Origin: Macrosoma leucophasiata
Taxonomy: Eukaryota; Arthropoda; Insecta; Lepidoptera; Hedylidae
DNA length: 64,000 nucleotides
Direction of reading: 5' to 3'
NCBI GenBank assembly: GCA_036365455.1
Contig: JAWQUS010000022.1
Location: forward strand, 7,378,001-7,442,000
Below are positions 41,401 to 48,392 of the stretch, in pieces. The stretch's first letter is position 1. The number at the start of each line of letters is the position of its first letter. The position numbers were made by a program, and so were the translations under genes. The notes below the pieces were generated by a model. That model was not told where the DNA came from. It saw only the letters and a program-made list of their open reading frames with translations, and did not search any database.

Positions 41401-42028
41401 TTTCATTTCTTTAAAAATAAAAATACATTTATATACTACTTGTACCATTTATTTTTCGCAATAACATGCGATTCACTCGCATGTATTATTGCGAAAAATA
41501 AGTTAGATTTAGAAAATAAATTAGTGTAGAAATTAAAGAAAAAACAGTAAGAAAAATTTGACTTCGGGCAGGGATTGAACCTGACCTCAGGATAACCACC
41601 TGACCAGAACACGATAGTGCTGAACACTACCATTTAGCGACAAGAATATTAGGTAGTGCGGTGGTGCCTACGCCCGCGAGCTCCATCACTGGAGCTCTAC
41701 CACCAGTTAAAATAGACATGAAAATTTGACAGCAATGTCAATGCAAACAGCAATGTCGATAGGCGGACGCACCCCAGGCTACTGACGCGACCACTAGGAT
41801 CGAATCAGCTCAGCCTTACAGTATCTTGTTGCAATACTGAAACATGGATATACTTAACGATATTGACCTGATAAGCTTCTCAATGAGCTGCTTTCCAAGG
41901 AACCCGGAGCCTCCAGTCACAAATACTACAGCACCTTCGTAGAAACTCGCTATCTCTGACTGTCCTCTATCTACCACTTCCTTCATCCATCGTCTTTTTG
42001 CCGAATCCTCCTCTTCTAACTCAAGCAT
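17036..42028 (-). CDS. FAR: Fatty acyl-CoA reductase (FAR), whole gene of ten coding exons
   Basis: Reduces fatty acyl-CoA to fatty alcohol with NADPH at the ER or peroxisome membrane, as used for wax, cuticle lipid or pheromone alcohols. Exons in order (minus strand): 42028-41868, 39678-39588, 37252-37130, 36043-35919, 33847-33689, 32141-32032, 27532-27465, 24139-23944, 19520-19340, 17402-17036. Their lengths sum to 1581 nt, all phases fit, and the product is 526 aa, normal for insect FARs. The Rossmann NADPH motif TGGSGFLG is at 38-45, the STAY motif near 173-176 and the catalytic YSFTK at 229-233. The FAR_C region (exons I-J) ends in a hydrophobic tail. Upstream 5' UTR exons are likely but not located. 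An alternative last exon lies at 9093-9459. The substrate cannot be inferred. Confidence 0.92.
17753..17987 (-). repeat. SINE-B copy with internal deletion
   Basis: Lacks the ~35 bp that normally follow the T-run; otherwise typical. Lies in the FAR I-J intron. Confidence 0.75.
18282..18460 (-). repeat. SINE-A 3' part, diverged
   Basis: Matches the tail half of SINE-A with indels. It is followed by ctagctatgcccgcgacttcg, a terminus-like phrase of another dispersed repeat (inverted at ~36430). Confidence 0.65.
18961..19083 (-). repeat. SINE-B fragment
   Basis: Only the A-tail side (~120 bp) remains. Confidence 0.65.
19215..19291 (-). repeat. SINE-A head fragment
   Basis: tRNA-like head only (ggaatcgaacccagg on the plus strand); ends ~50 bp from the FAR exon I donor. 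Confidence 0.65.
19340..19520 (-). CDS. FAR: FAR exon I
   Basis: Residues 345-404, first half of FAR_C (PPSVFWYTFVF .. TLLTWFFHYIPAMFVD). The acceptor is tttccag and the donor AG/GTTTGA. Confidence 0.88.
20659..20705. terminator. Strong hairpin just after the transposon ORF
   Basis: An 18-bp perfect stem (agaaaaagttattcc paired with ggaataactttttct), extended by four more pairs, has a ~5-nt loop. It lies immediately downstream of the ORF stop at 20718 on the minus strand. Possibly a transcript-end structure, or just a remnant palindrome. Confidence 0.45.
20718..21470 (-). CDS. Transposon-encoded 250-aa protein, DUF7869-like C-terminal part
   Basis: Longest intact frame of the DNA transposon at 19599-21961. 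The N-terminal part (GHTYMPVDSMHAVIER then a WAPSQWP stretch) resembles the end of the DUF7869 family found in insect transposons; this is recalled family knowledge, not a search. The centre is basic and glycine-rich (RGKGKGIGKRSAVRGK, about residues 143-158). The C-terminus is acidic (TDDDEDVMTADDDN). The family is normally much longer, so the upstream catalytic part seems lost or spliced in from elsewhere. No stops interrupt it. It could be a young non-autonomous element or a captured gene fragment. Confidence 0.65.
   Translation of the reverse strand: MFKHFLEQSKNLKVIQINYLLAGHTYMPVDSMHAVIEREVRKLIVWAPSQWPSFIESARKRPQPYKVSVLEHTDFINFQNLAESVFTQATLKNKDLRIKNIRVCTFKKNALTKIEVKYTMLETGDTYDIEVSKELPPKNFNARGKGKGIGKRSAVRGKNTKNIDQKNESAAESTSNDVSQRNTDNLPSLYNERLSISIPKYNDLKKLCDTGIIPRRFHCEYLNLPNKLPVKDTLNETDDDEDVMTADDDN
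21989..22478 (+). mobile_element. MITE-C copy without SINE insertion
   Basis: Ends taaggcggccaact and agttggccgcctta (one mismatch in the right end), interior non-coding. It gives the empty-site reference for 4351-5141. It abuts the DNA transposon at 19599-21961. Confidence 0.8.
22530..22755 (-). repeat. LINE-X 3' end, 5'-truncated
   Basis: A ~225-bp copy of the end of the ORF and the (ATAC)n tail (gtatgtatgtat at its left edge). The last ~70 codons are still open on the minus strand, but no start or RT core is present. Confidence 0.75.
22950..23400 (-). pseudogene. Decayed LINE reverse-transcriptase ORF fragment
   Basis: The minus-strand reading includes FCSASRMFAEAHVDCF, resembling the C-terminal end of Jockey/CR1-type LINE ORF2 proteins, with several stops in the upstream part. 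Not assignable to a named family. Confidence 0.5.
23428..23786 (-). mobile_element. 306-bp tRNA-like repeat, foldback copy with 15-bp target duplication
   Basis: Flanked by the direct repeat taaactacaacctgt (23413-23427 and 23787-23801). It contains one minus-oriented unit with the tRNA-like segment at 23503-23576, then after ttaacaattg a plus-oriented partial unit. Its outer boundaries equal those of 13894-14253 and 39743-41424 in the same orientation or its inverse. Confidence 0.8.
23944..24139 (-). CDS. FAR: FAR exon H
   Basis: Residues 280-344 plus one base: LFFGTGLGINHLF .. DFVPVDYVNNAAIVAA, the family's VPVD region. The donor GTTAGT at 23943 gives the phase needed for exon I; a GTGTTA one base earlier would not. 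Confidence 0.88.
24256..24750 (+). repeat. 306-bp tRNA-like repeat, tandem dimer
   Basis: Two plus-oriented units ~305 bp apart. tRNA-like segments are at 24288-24361 (B box altered to tacaagt) and 24593-24666 (D arm altered, aggtc). Each is followed by a T-run (aatttttc), a typical Pol III stop. The array ends at aaaacaatt. No clear target duplication. Confidence 0.8.
24967..25081 (-). repeat. SINE-B fragment
   Basis: Tail-side ~115 bp, diverged. Confidence 0.6.
25757..26165 (-). repeat. Repeat F-related copy
   Basis: Begins ctagctgacccggcaaact and continues into the inverted repeat F body, like 9682-10145. Confidence 0.6.
26166..26756. other. Intron DNA with a LINE-like 3' end
   Basis: The phrase gtgcctgtcaccct near 26250 is shared with 15600 and 37540 and marks a dispersed LINE-like tail. 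The remainder is AT-rich with nothing recognised. Confidence 0.45.
26761..26785. mobile_element. 25-bp minimal MITE-J: two terminal repeats joined
   Basis: acaaggtgtaac, one C, then its inverted copy; flanked by ATAC on both sides (26757-26760, 26786-26789). The termini equal those of 16163-16797. It looks like an element reduced to its ends. Confidence 0.6.
26870..27172 (+). repeat. SINE-A copy
   Basis: Sense-strand copy with the tRNA-like head at the left (tgcctcagtag..) and the 3' end near gtagtaacgtt; mildly diverged. Confidence 0.8.
27333..27400. repeat. GGT-rich microsatellite
   Basis: Tandem ggt/agt triplets close to FAR exon G. Confidence 0.8.
27465..27532 (-). CDS. FAR: FAR exon G
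   Basis: Residues 257-279: VLGAAHEPAPGWIDSNTIYT, the conserved region after the catalytic exon. The acceptor is tttccag and the donor GGG/GTAAGT. Confidence 0.88.
27626..27912 (-). repeat. SINE-B copy (full length)
   Basis: Nearly consensus; T-run at the left. Confidence 0.85.
27921..28014 (-). repeat. SINE-A head fragment
   Basis: tRNA-like head with B box, directly adjoining the SINE-B at 27626-27912. Confidence 0.75.
28331..28412 (-). repeat. LINE-X extreme 3' end (82 bp)
   Basis: Very short 5'-truncated copy beginning with the (ATGT)n tail. The bases aagattttaatagt on both sides (28315-28328 and 28413-28426) are a likely target duplication. Confidence 0.75.
28817..29122 (-). repeat. 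LINE-X 3' end copy
   Basis: About 305 bp, minus orientation, tail gtatgtatgtat at the left. Confidence 0.75.
29545..29762 (+). repeat. LINE-Y 3' end with (ATG)n tail
   Basis: The plus-strand reading contains GRPPTRWTDDLVKVAGNRWM and QQWTESFG, then a (GAT)n/(ATG)n tail. This matches the end of a non-LTR retrotransposon ORF2 common in Lepidoptera (RTE-like). A second copy is at 37925-38205. Confidence 0.7.
30088..30262. mobile_element. 175-bp foldback element
   Basis: Perfect 33-bp inverted repeats (aaatatgaacagtatggaaa..) at both ends, plus an inner inverted pair (acaaacatgcgcatc / gatgcgcatgtttgt) offset by ~20 nt. No ORF. Confidence 0.8.
30419..30590 (-). repeat. SINE-A 3' half
   Basis: Tail half of the SINE, truncated at the head side. 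Confidence 0.7.
31263..31634 (+). repeat. Lepidopteran-type interspersed repeat K
   Basis: Contains acgtcccactgctgggcacg and a long GC-rich body. Parts recur at 33413-33645 and 23818-23885. It is flanked by aattccaaa (31254-31262 and 31635-31643), a likely target duplication. Confidence 0.65.
31655..31909 (+). repeat. 306-bp tRNA-like repeat, monomer
   Basis: One plus-oriented unit with the tRNA-like segment at 31759-31832 followed by aatttttc. Its right end aaaacaat is followed by aattccaaa, which also precedes it at 31635. Confidence 0.75.
32032..32141 (-). CDS. FAR: FAR exon F (catalytic YxxxK)
   Basis: Residues 220-256: MFRMEWTNTYSFTKAITEEA then PVCIVRPAI. Tyr229 and Lys233 are the reductase active-site pair. 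An alternative AG six bases downstream would remove two residues in frame. Confidence 0.9.
32171..32458 (-). repeat. SINE-B copy (full length)
   Basis: Starts ~30 bp upstream of FAR exon F; near consensus. Confidence 0.85.
32573..32830 (+). repeat. MITE-J partial copy
   Basis: Left terminus acaagatgtaacagaaaggt; the interior matches 16163-16797 but lacks the inverted duplications. Right end missing. Confidence 0.6.
32869..33412. repeat. Interspersed repeat with CTAGCGGCCCGCCCCGGC end
   Basis: Starts actagcggcccgccccggct, followed by text typical of dispersed insect repeats (gagagaaccgattttgatgaaatttgg). Non-coding. Confidence 0.5.
33413..33645 (+). repeat. Repeat K, 3' part
   Basis: Matches the second half of 31263-31634 (cggatgttttcaaaccgccc ..). 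Confidence 0.65.
33689..33847 (-). CDS. FAR: FAR exon E
   Basis: Residues 167-219: the family's STAY motif (VYMSTAYTHATRSRIEGDV) and a helical segment ending DEFMNM. The donor AT/GTCAGT restores the exon F phase. Confidence 0.88.
33866..34143 (-). repeat. SINE-A copy, diverged
   Basis: Almost full length; its left edge lies within ~20 bp of the exon E acceptor. Confidence 0.7.
34305..34909. repeat. Inverted pair of repeat D copies
   Basis: Copy 34305-34519 (plus) and copy 34688-34909 (minus) face each other across ~170 bp of GC-rich spacer. They make arms of ~210 bp in the FAR D-E intron. The spacer also has smaller inverted motifs (gatgcgc). Confidence 0.8.
34910..35746. other. FAR D-E intron, unassigned part
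   Basis: Holds short iterations of catccatagcacgc near 34900-34930. No ORF or known element is recognised. Confidence 0.4.
35747..35905 (-). pseudogene. Jockey-like LINE RT fragment
   Basis: The minus-strand reading contains LEYSSHLW and, after a frame change, an RRDMGSV-like stretch, typical of the C-terminal region of Jockey-type ORF2 proteins. It starts right next to the exon D donor and is broken by frameshifts. Confidence 0.5.
35919..36043 (-). CDS. FAR: FAR exon D
   Basis: Residues 126-166: VNFIFHAAASTHFEL .. INIRGTREVLTLAKE, the Rossmann strand with the HAAA and N-x-RGT motifs. The donor is AG/GTAATC. Confidence 0.9.
36050..37129. other. FAR C-D intron
   Basis: AT-rich. Contains a small foldback at 36908-36969 (acgaaaaagaaagct / agctttctttttcgt) and a repeat end (aacgaagtcgcgggcacagc) near 36440. 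No gene. Confidence 0.5.
37130..37252 (-). CDS. FAR: FAR exon C
   Basis: Residues 85-125: VFDHLRKEQPNFMDKI, VVEGDMS and LTENDWRNIAEE. 41 codons, phase 0 on both sides. Confidence 0.9.
37351..37494 (-). repeat. SINE-A 3' part
   Basis: Tail-side ~145 bp, close to consensus. Confidence 0.75.
37925..38205 (+). repeat. LINE-Y 3' end, interrupted at its tail by LINE-X
   Basis: Same ORF end as 29545-29762. The tail region gctgagatgat appears on both sides of the LINE-X copy at 38207-38410, marking nested insertion with a ~11-bp duplication. Confidence 0.7.
38207..38410 (-). repeat. LINE-X 3' end nested in LINE-Y
   Basis: ~200-bp 5'-truncated copy with the gtatgtat tail at the left. Confidence 0.75.
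38690..39151 (+). mobile_element. Foldback MITE-E with nested SINE-A
   Basis: Ends gggttgcaccaagataat and atcttggtgcaaccc. The internal hairpin (tttcacatccttctctaact / agttagagaaggatgtgaaa) is near-perfect. A SINE-A has inserted at 38806-39116. Confidence 0.8.
38806..39116 (-). repeat. SINE-A copy (full length)
   Basis: Useful near-consensus reference for the altered copy at 50778-51098. Confidence 0.85.
39272..39564 (+). repeat. SINE-B copy (full length)
   Basis: Sense-strand copy; its A-tail ends ~25 bp before the FAR exon B donor. Confidence 0.85.
39588..39678 (-). CDS. FAR: FAR exon B
   Basis: Residues 54-84: SCNVARVYTLMRPKKGKQIK and RFEDFINEP. The R-P-K-K-G motif is characteristic of FARs. 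The donor is CCG/GTGAGT. Confidence 0.92.
39743..41424. repeat. Palindromic array of six 306-bp tRNA-like units
   Basis: Three minus-oriented units in tandem (exact 306-bp period) are followed by three plus-oriented units. The tRNA-like segments are at 39819-39892, 40125-40198 and 40431-40504 (minus) and 40704-40777, 41010-41083 and 41316-41389 (plus). Arms of ~790 bp (to 40573, from 40635) flank a 61-nt loop. The units appear identical by eye. The whole array is bracketed by acatttatatact (39730-39742 and 41425-41437), so it probably inserted as one piece or grew after a single insertion. It lies in the FAR A-B intron and would fold into a very long hairpin in the pre-mRNA. Confidence 0.9.
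41597..41706 (-). repeat. SINE-B head-side fragment
   Basis: 110 bp from the sense-start end. The tRNA-like sequence just left of it (41550-41596) resembles 53279-53352. Confidence 0.65.
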
Positions 42029-42048
42029 TCTTTGTAGTGTCTTTGTAG
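41868..42048 (-). CDS. FAR: FAR exon A (start codon and NADPH motif)
   Basis: The minus-strand acceptor aaattacag precedes 42048, and the ATG at 42028 starts MLELEEEDSAKRRW. VVFVTGGSGFLGKQLIEKL follows at 34-52. The donor is AG/GTCAAT. Bases 42029-42048 are then 5' UTR, implying a non-coding first exon upstream. An upstream in-frame ATG at 42082 would read through the acceptor and is less likely. Confidence 0.88.
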
Positions 42049-42198
42049 CTGTAATTTTTTTTAATGTTATTAGATGACCCACTGACCTTTGTACCGCTAT
42101 AGAAGTAAGTAATGTGTTTCAGATTTGATATCTTTATGTTTTGACTATTTTCCTCATAGGTTTTAAAAATACAAAATATATAAAATATAACAAAAAAC

Positions 42199-42525
42199 TG
42201 CCTCGGTAGCCTAGTGGTAGCAGGCCACTACTACTACGCTGAGGTCCTGGGTTCGATTCCCGGGTAGGGGGTTATCAGAGATAATGGTGAAAAAGCCTTT
42301 ATCTCTGGTTCAATTGGGATTTTTCCATTTTCTGGAAATTTCCCAGTACCTCAAAGTTTGGTAATGTGCCCGGTGATGTCAACAGGCTCGCCACCTGTTA
42401 CATGGGCCAAAACGTAACCGGCGAATCGTGGGTGTTTGCATGTATGCTTGAATGCATGCATTTACCTCTGCCTACCCCTTCGGGGAATACAGGCGTGAAG
42501 TTACGTAACAAAAAAAAAAAAAAAC
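42199..42525 (+). repeat. SINE-A copy (full length, reference)
   Basis: Sense-strand copy: tRNA-like head tgcctcggtagcctagtgg, B box ggttcgattcc, body, and 3' end gtgaagttacgtaac plus an A-run. Flanking aacaaaaaa on both sides fits a target duplication. Confidence 0.9.
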
Positions 42526-43095
42526 ACGTTTGCTCTAAGTGCGTCTTAAATATTTATTTTATTTCCGTTTCATATTATTCATTTTTAAAGTGATAATAAT
42601 AATGAAAAATATAATGCATGTATTTCAAGCGTCTTCTTGTTTTCACAGTAATATTGATATAAATAAAATCACGTATGTTGTATGGGCGCCGTAAAAAATT
42701 TAATTAGGGGTTATTTTTAATATTTGTTGTTATAGTCATAGCTGCAAAATAATGCACCATTTGTGAAAATATGAACTATATAGCTAACACGGTTTATAAG
42801 ATACAACCTGGTGACAGACAGCCGGACGGCGGAGTCCTATGGTTCAATCCCATTTTCAGCCTATGGTACGGTAACCCTATAAAAATAAAAATTATTGCAC
42901 TTTTTACCTGTTTCTGGGGGTCCTGATTCCACATGTACAATATTGTCACCATTGAAATTGTTATTTGCATCGGATATGATTTTTAAATTATCTGTAAAAA
43001 AAACAGAGAGTGGGGTATTTGACAAGGTACCTACTATACCTACTGCATGCGCCTACTATTCATATGATAGCAAAGCGCGTTCACACGGAAGATTG
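42526..43095. other. Non-coding, unassigned
   Basis: AT-rich DNA upstream of FAR exon A; may include the FAR promoter or 5' UTR exon, but none can be pointed to. Confidence 0.4.
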
Positions 43096-43229
43096 TCCTC
43101 GTACCTCGAAGTTTGGTAATGTACTCGGAGATGTTAACCGGCGAATCGTGGGTGTTTGCATGTATGCTTGAATGCATGCATTTACCTCTGCCTACTCCTT
43201 CGGAGATTACAGACGTGAAGTTACATACG
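43096..43229 (+). repeat. SINE-A 3' half
   Basis: Sense-strand tail half, ending gacgtgaagttac. Confidence 0.7.
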
Positions 43230-43455
43230 TTTTTATAAATATAGTATACAGTATGTAGAAAAACAAGTATCCGACCGCGAAAGAAATAATAAATTTATTT
43301 ATTTATACTTTTGTAGGATTATGCTTATGTGGAGTTTAGTCTACTCAACTTAGGAAGGTAAAATTAAAAAAGATATTAATCTGACAAATATAATTTAATC
43401 TCACACATGGGTCATAGGTATTCACGCACCGCGCCTCAACGGACGACGATCGGAA

Positions 43456-43575
43456 TCTTTGACCACACCGCGGACACTCCGCCAAAATTCCATACAAACG
43501 CTTATTTTGGTTACCTGTTATACTACACAGCATCAATCAGTCACACGTGCACGCACACAGCGTAGCACGTAGGGT
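43456..43575 (+). repeat. Repeat D fragment
   Basis: First half of repeat D (accgcggacactccgcc ..). Confidence 0.65.
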
Positions 43576-43769
43576 TATGAGGTTATGACTTTAGGCCTCG
43601 GACCGACATTATAGAAATAAAAGAATACTATGTACTTACGTAGATATTTCTTTCTAGTCTTTGACCCGGTTTATACTATGCACCCCGTCAGGCTACGAGA
43701 AAAATATGACAATTGATTTCTAATTTTATTGTTCTTGGCCGATATCGCCCAACTGGGGCTCAACAGTAA

Positions 43770-44180
43770 GGCAAAGGAGATGTTGCGAGTACGGCACTGG
43801 TTCGTACACGTCCTCAAAAAATAAGTAAATTAAAGAAGAATCCGAAAAATATACAATTAATTTATTCAAGAATATATTTTGGAGTTACAACCACATTTAA
43901 ATCAAACGATTTTTTCATATTCAACTATGTTAAACATGGCGGCGATACAGCCGACACTTGGGATCGATCGATTTCGATAGTATTTAGAAAATATTACTTT
44001 TTTTCTCCAAGTAGGTACTATATAATCAAAATACAATTTAAAAAATGAAAATGTCAAAATGACATCTCCCGCCATATTCGCCATGTTGTTTTGTAAACTG
44101 CAAACAAAGTTAAATAAGTGAAAATATGCAGTAAAAAACGTTTTTATATTGATGTTGAAAAACATAAAAACACAAACACT
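43770..44180 (-). repeat. Gypsy-type 3' region, copy 1
   Basis: Matches 45525-45935 over ~400 bp, from gagatgttgcgagt.cggc to the aaaacgtttttatattgat end, with scattered differences. In copy 2 the shared block begins inside a pol reading frame, so this is the inner part of the same retrotransposon family with the rest deleted. Confidence 0.6.
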
Positions 44181-44557
44181 ACTTTAAAAAATAGCACAAG
44201 TATTGGAAAATAACAATCACTACCTACTCATTACGTCTACAAGTCACTTCAATTCAATACACTGAAACACTTTTATTACTAATGCATAAAAGTAAGAAAC
44301 ACAAAAAGCACATAGCGTAAAAGTAAGAAATTATAATATTTAAAAAGTTTAAAGTTAAATAAAAAAGATTTGTAATTGTAAACATAATTATTTTACCATA
44401 GGTTTTTTTTCCTTCGGGAAACTGAAAATTTATCTTTTTTGTCACGACTTGTTGACATACAGCCATACACTGCACAATAAAGCACCATCTTAATGTTAAT
44501 AAATAAAATATTCGATTACAAATTAATCAAAACTAGGCCGCTCGCAACCTCGCTGTA

Positions 44558-44667
44558 GAGTACCAACCGTCGCCCATAAGAGGGGAAGAGATTGGGTGAA
44601 GCGCGGCAAATGGGCGGGACGTCGAAGTGTCCATTCTATACGTAGTAATAATACACATTCTCTGCTT
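44558..44667 (+). repeat. Repeat D fragment
   Basis: Second half of repeat D. Confidence 0.6.
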
Positions 44668-45200
44668 TGACGGCGCGATAGACAAAACAGTTTACAAAAA
44701 AATAGGTATAAAAACATATACCCTGGCCCTTCTTACGGGACCTCAACCATAACACTCTTGAAAAAATGCATTACTTTGATATCAGTCAGTAATTACAAAC
44801 ACAAATAAATTGTATAAGTAAGTTGTACCACAGGTAAGGCACATATAAAAAAGATAAGTACACATTTTTTAAAATTCAACACAAAAAAATACTCAGGTAC
44901 TTAAAAAAAAAACTGTTAATGCGATTGTTAATAAATGTTTATTAATTTACTGCTTAAAATAAAACAAGATGTCTACACTTTCAAATAAAAATAATAAGTT
45001 AAACTAACAAATCAAATTTTATTTAGCATATATAAATAAAATGTAACTAACTAATTTAATACAAAAAACGAGTATGTACCTACCTATGCAATTTGCAACA
45101 TGTTTCTAATGTTTGTTTGAAGTGAATATTTAAACACAAATTGTATAATACGAGTGTAATGAAAATTGTTAGTCAGTATGTTTGTTGTACTATCATTATT
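44668..45200. other. AT-rich non-coding stretch
   Basis: No ORF or element is recognised. Confidence 0.4.
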
Positions 45201-45207
45201 TACATTT

Positions 45208-45640
45208 TATCTAAATCTAACAGGTGGTTTAACTACACGACCACTGCGAGTTTTGCGAATAACAGGTAGGCTATTCCATTCTGTACTTACCGGGGGTACA
45301 GAAATCGTGGGTGACGGATCAGGTGGGCTAGATGTAGTTGCCGCACTATCGTCACAACTAGATTAAGTTAATAAATATGCTGGTTTCAATTTGTCAATGG
45401 AAATGCAGGATTTCCTATTTGTCAGCTGAACTAGTGAACTAGAAACACTTTACATCCTCGTTCTAAGACTTTGAACGGTCCGCCATACGGAGGTTTCAAA
45501 GGCTTCCTAACCGTATCGTCACGAACAAAAAGGAGATGTTGCGAGTTCGGCTCTGGTTCGTACACGTCCTCAAAAAATGGGTAAAATAAAGAAGAATCCA
45601 AAAAAAATACAATTAATTTATTCAAGAATATATTTTAGAG
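45208..45640 (-). pseudogene. Ty3/gypsy-like pol C-terminal remnant
   Basis: The minus-strand reading has RKPLKPPYGGPFKVL, then (after a break) SIDKLKPAYL, and ends TRSGRVVKPPVRFR before a stop. This is the tail of a gypsy-type polyprotein downstream of the integrase. Frame changes and a stop separate the pieces. Protease, RT and integrase cores are absent. Confidence 0.65.
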
Positions 45641-45935
45641 TTACAACCACATTTAATTCAAACGATTTTATCATTTTAAACTATGTTAAACATGGCGGCG
45701 ATACAGCCGACACTTGGGATCAATCGATTTTAATAGTAATTAGAAAATATTACTTTTTTCTCCAAGTTCTATAATCAAAATACAATTTAAAAAATAAAAA
45801 TGTCAAAATGACATCGCCCGCCATATTCGCCATGTTAGTTTTGAGTTGCAATTCTAACTGCAAATTACTTTTTGTAACTGCAAACAAAGCTAAATAATGA
45901 AAATATGCAGTAAAAAAACGTTTTTATATTGATTT
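45641..45935 (-). repeat. Gypsy-type 3' region, copy 2
   Basis: Second occurrence of the block described at 43770-44180 (full match 45525-45935). Confidence 0.6.
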
Positions 45936-47000
45936 TGCTTGTTTAATGATATTGTGTACATTACATGGCCGGAGGTCCATACATTTTTGCAACATCTCTT
46001 TTACCGAATACCGATTAATCGGCAAACTCAACTCAAACTCAAACTCAAAAATTTATTTAATAATTTGGAAATAATAGAATTTGCTTGTGATAGGTCAAAT
46101 TACAAAATTAAAAATAAAAGCGAATAACAATTGATACGTTGATTAATATGTCAAAGTAAACAAAATAAAATAGATTATGGTCCAAAAAAAAAATAATAAT
46201 AAAAATATGTATCAACAGAATGTTCCATACACTCTTTTACAAACGGCAAGACATGATGACTAAACAAAAAAATATGGGACATTCTATGTCATTCACTGGC
46301 AGAGTTCCAAAGCCCACATTACTGAGAAAAAACCTGCCAAAACAAAACTCAGTAGGCTCTTTTCAAAATATGTTCTTTAACCGGCGTTAAAAAAAGACTG
46401 TTCGTTTGCTTCTGTCGGCGTTATTTACAGGCTTAAAACTATTCGTAGTAGAACGAATTTTATCTATAAAAGGATCGAAGGGTCTCGTTGGCATGAAACA
46501 TCGTAAAAATCTCCCGGTAGTCGTACCTACTGACTTAGCGAAAATTAGTTGCGATGGGCTTACGCCGATATCGTTGCGACATGCATTACGTAATCCTTAC
46601 TAACCCCTAGTTTGCACTAAAAACATTAAACATGATGATGTTTCGCAACTCGTCGCATAAAGTATGTATTGCGATGAATGTCTTGTTGGTGCTAGCGTTT
46701 GCACTGCTGTCAAACCTATCATTTTAACATGTTTTTATGTGAATGTTGATGAATGCAAGCTCACGGTAACATAACGGTAGGTGTAACTCTTCAACCCATG
46801 ATTTATCGGTTAAGCGCGCCTATAGAGCCCAAATTTTTGTTCTCTAAAGTATGTTATTTGATTGTGTAATTTAGGAGATCATTTAAAATAATGAATATGC
46901 GAAATTGTCTTTCAATTGTACATAGGTACCGTCCTACATCCTGAACAGATACTTAGTACCTATAAATAAATAAATGAAAAACGGTTACACTCTCTTATTT
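45936..47000. other. Non-coding stretch, unassigned
   Basis: Includes tandem aactcaaactc near 46020 and a phrase shared with 12750 near 46290. No gene is supported. Confidence 0.4.
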
Positions 47001-47007
47001 ATTTATT

Positions 47008-47275
47008 TACTAGCTGACCCGGCAAACTTCGTATTGCCTCTGAATAAAAATATGACATGTGTCAAAGATTTGATAGATTCGGACTATTTGTATGAGAAAA
47101 TGAAATGGTGGTTTTTACTATTCCCCTTCAATTTCTTCATATTTTCTTACCTTTCAAACATTCTCTGGACTTCCAAAAATCATTCAAAATCAATATTAGC
47201 CAAATCGGTCCAGCCATTCACGCGTGATGCCGTGACCAAGGAAAACGGGTTGCATTTTTATATATATATATAGAT
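47008..47275 (+). repeat. CTAGCTGACCCGGC repeat copy
   Basis: Starts ctagctgacccggcaaact and ends with a (TA)n tract; the same terminus as 9682 and 25757. Confidence 0.6.
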
Positions 47276-47779
47276 TAATTATATAAAACACTGATATTTG
47301 TACCAAAGTTATAATGATGACATAAAATAACTTAAATTAAATTGTCCTCCGCATACCTTTATCACAGTCTAAAGAAAACCGACGTATTAATTCTTAGAGA
47401 CAGTTACTGTAAATTTCTGAAAGCTACAATGTAAGATGTCAATGTGATTCGATATACCTAATATTAGGGCATATATTGCTCGTGTCAATGCGCAATGGAA
47501 ACGTGTTCTGGAAGGTTAGATCGCGCAATGGGGACATGCACAGGGGCGGATTTCCCTACAGGCCGAGTAGGCCCGGGCCTAGGGCGGCAAAAATTAGGGG
47601 GCGGCATTTGGTCGTTTTTTTTACGTCCTATCCGGTCGCCTACGCGCATACGTGTAAAATCTCAAAAATGTGTCCCTAAAGCATCTCGTGAAAAAATTTA
47701 TGTATGGAATTACGTAGAATTAATTAAATAACACACTGACTATCGTTTTTTTTTTCATTTAATTTAATTTATATAACAA

Positions 47780-48085
47780 TATATTTTTAAAGAAAAATGG
47801 AAGGAAAAATTTGACTTCAGGCGAGACTCGAACTCGCGGCCACTGGGAATCTAGTCCAGCCGCTCTTCCAACTGAGCTACCGAAGTCCTGTCCGATTTGT
47901 CAAATCTTTCCTTCACATTTATTGCATTGCCGTATGGTGGCAGCAGCGCCATCTATTGCCAACTATGCTAGTTAGGCAACCGATATAATAAACTTTGCAG
48001 TTTATTGAACTTCGCTTACAGAAGTCGCTTTTACCCTTAATAATTGTTTATTATATTATTTCACATTAACACATGCTTGTAAAAT
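47780..48085 (-). repeat. 306-bp tRNA-like repeat, diverged monomer
   Basis: Minus-oriented unit; tRNA-like segment 47814-47886 with one base lost. The right side ends in aataaacaat-type sequence. Confidence 0.7.
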
Positions 48086-48167
48086 AATATAATAAACAAT
48101 TAATTTATATAGTTCATCTAATTTTTTATGCTTTACAGCACAGGGGTGGGGGGGGGGGGGCAAACTT

Positions 48168-48392
48168 TCATAGTCCCAGGGCAGCCAACGTATCAAATCC
48201 GCCTATGGACATGCAGCAGCTGCGGTCGGCGGCGCTGCTCCGCGCTCTCGGCCGGCACAACACCTCCAGCACGTCCGGGTGGTGCACTATTCCGCGAAGC
48301 ACCCTCCATGAGTACCCAATCATCGCCACCTCCCTCCTTACCTCAAGTCTATTATAGCCGACCATCCCTAACACAAATAAACTCGGATACAT
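48168..48392 (-). pseudogene. Possible LINE ORF fragment in a GC-rich island
   Basis: The minus-strand frame contains VLGMVGYNRLEVRREVAM, which looks like retrotransposon protein, but it is short and unassigned. A poly-G run lies at its left. Confidence 0.3.

Noticed and set aside
41816..42082. Upstream start codon for FAR at 42082
   Set aside because: The extra N-terminal residues are poly-T derived and a good acceptor lies at 42049-42050, so the ATG at 42028 was preferred.
44254..44475. Hydrophobic 73-aa frame
   Set aside because: AT-rich DNA gives Phe/Leu/Ile-rich frames by chance; no splice or start support.
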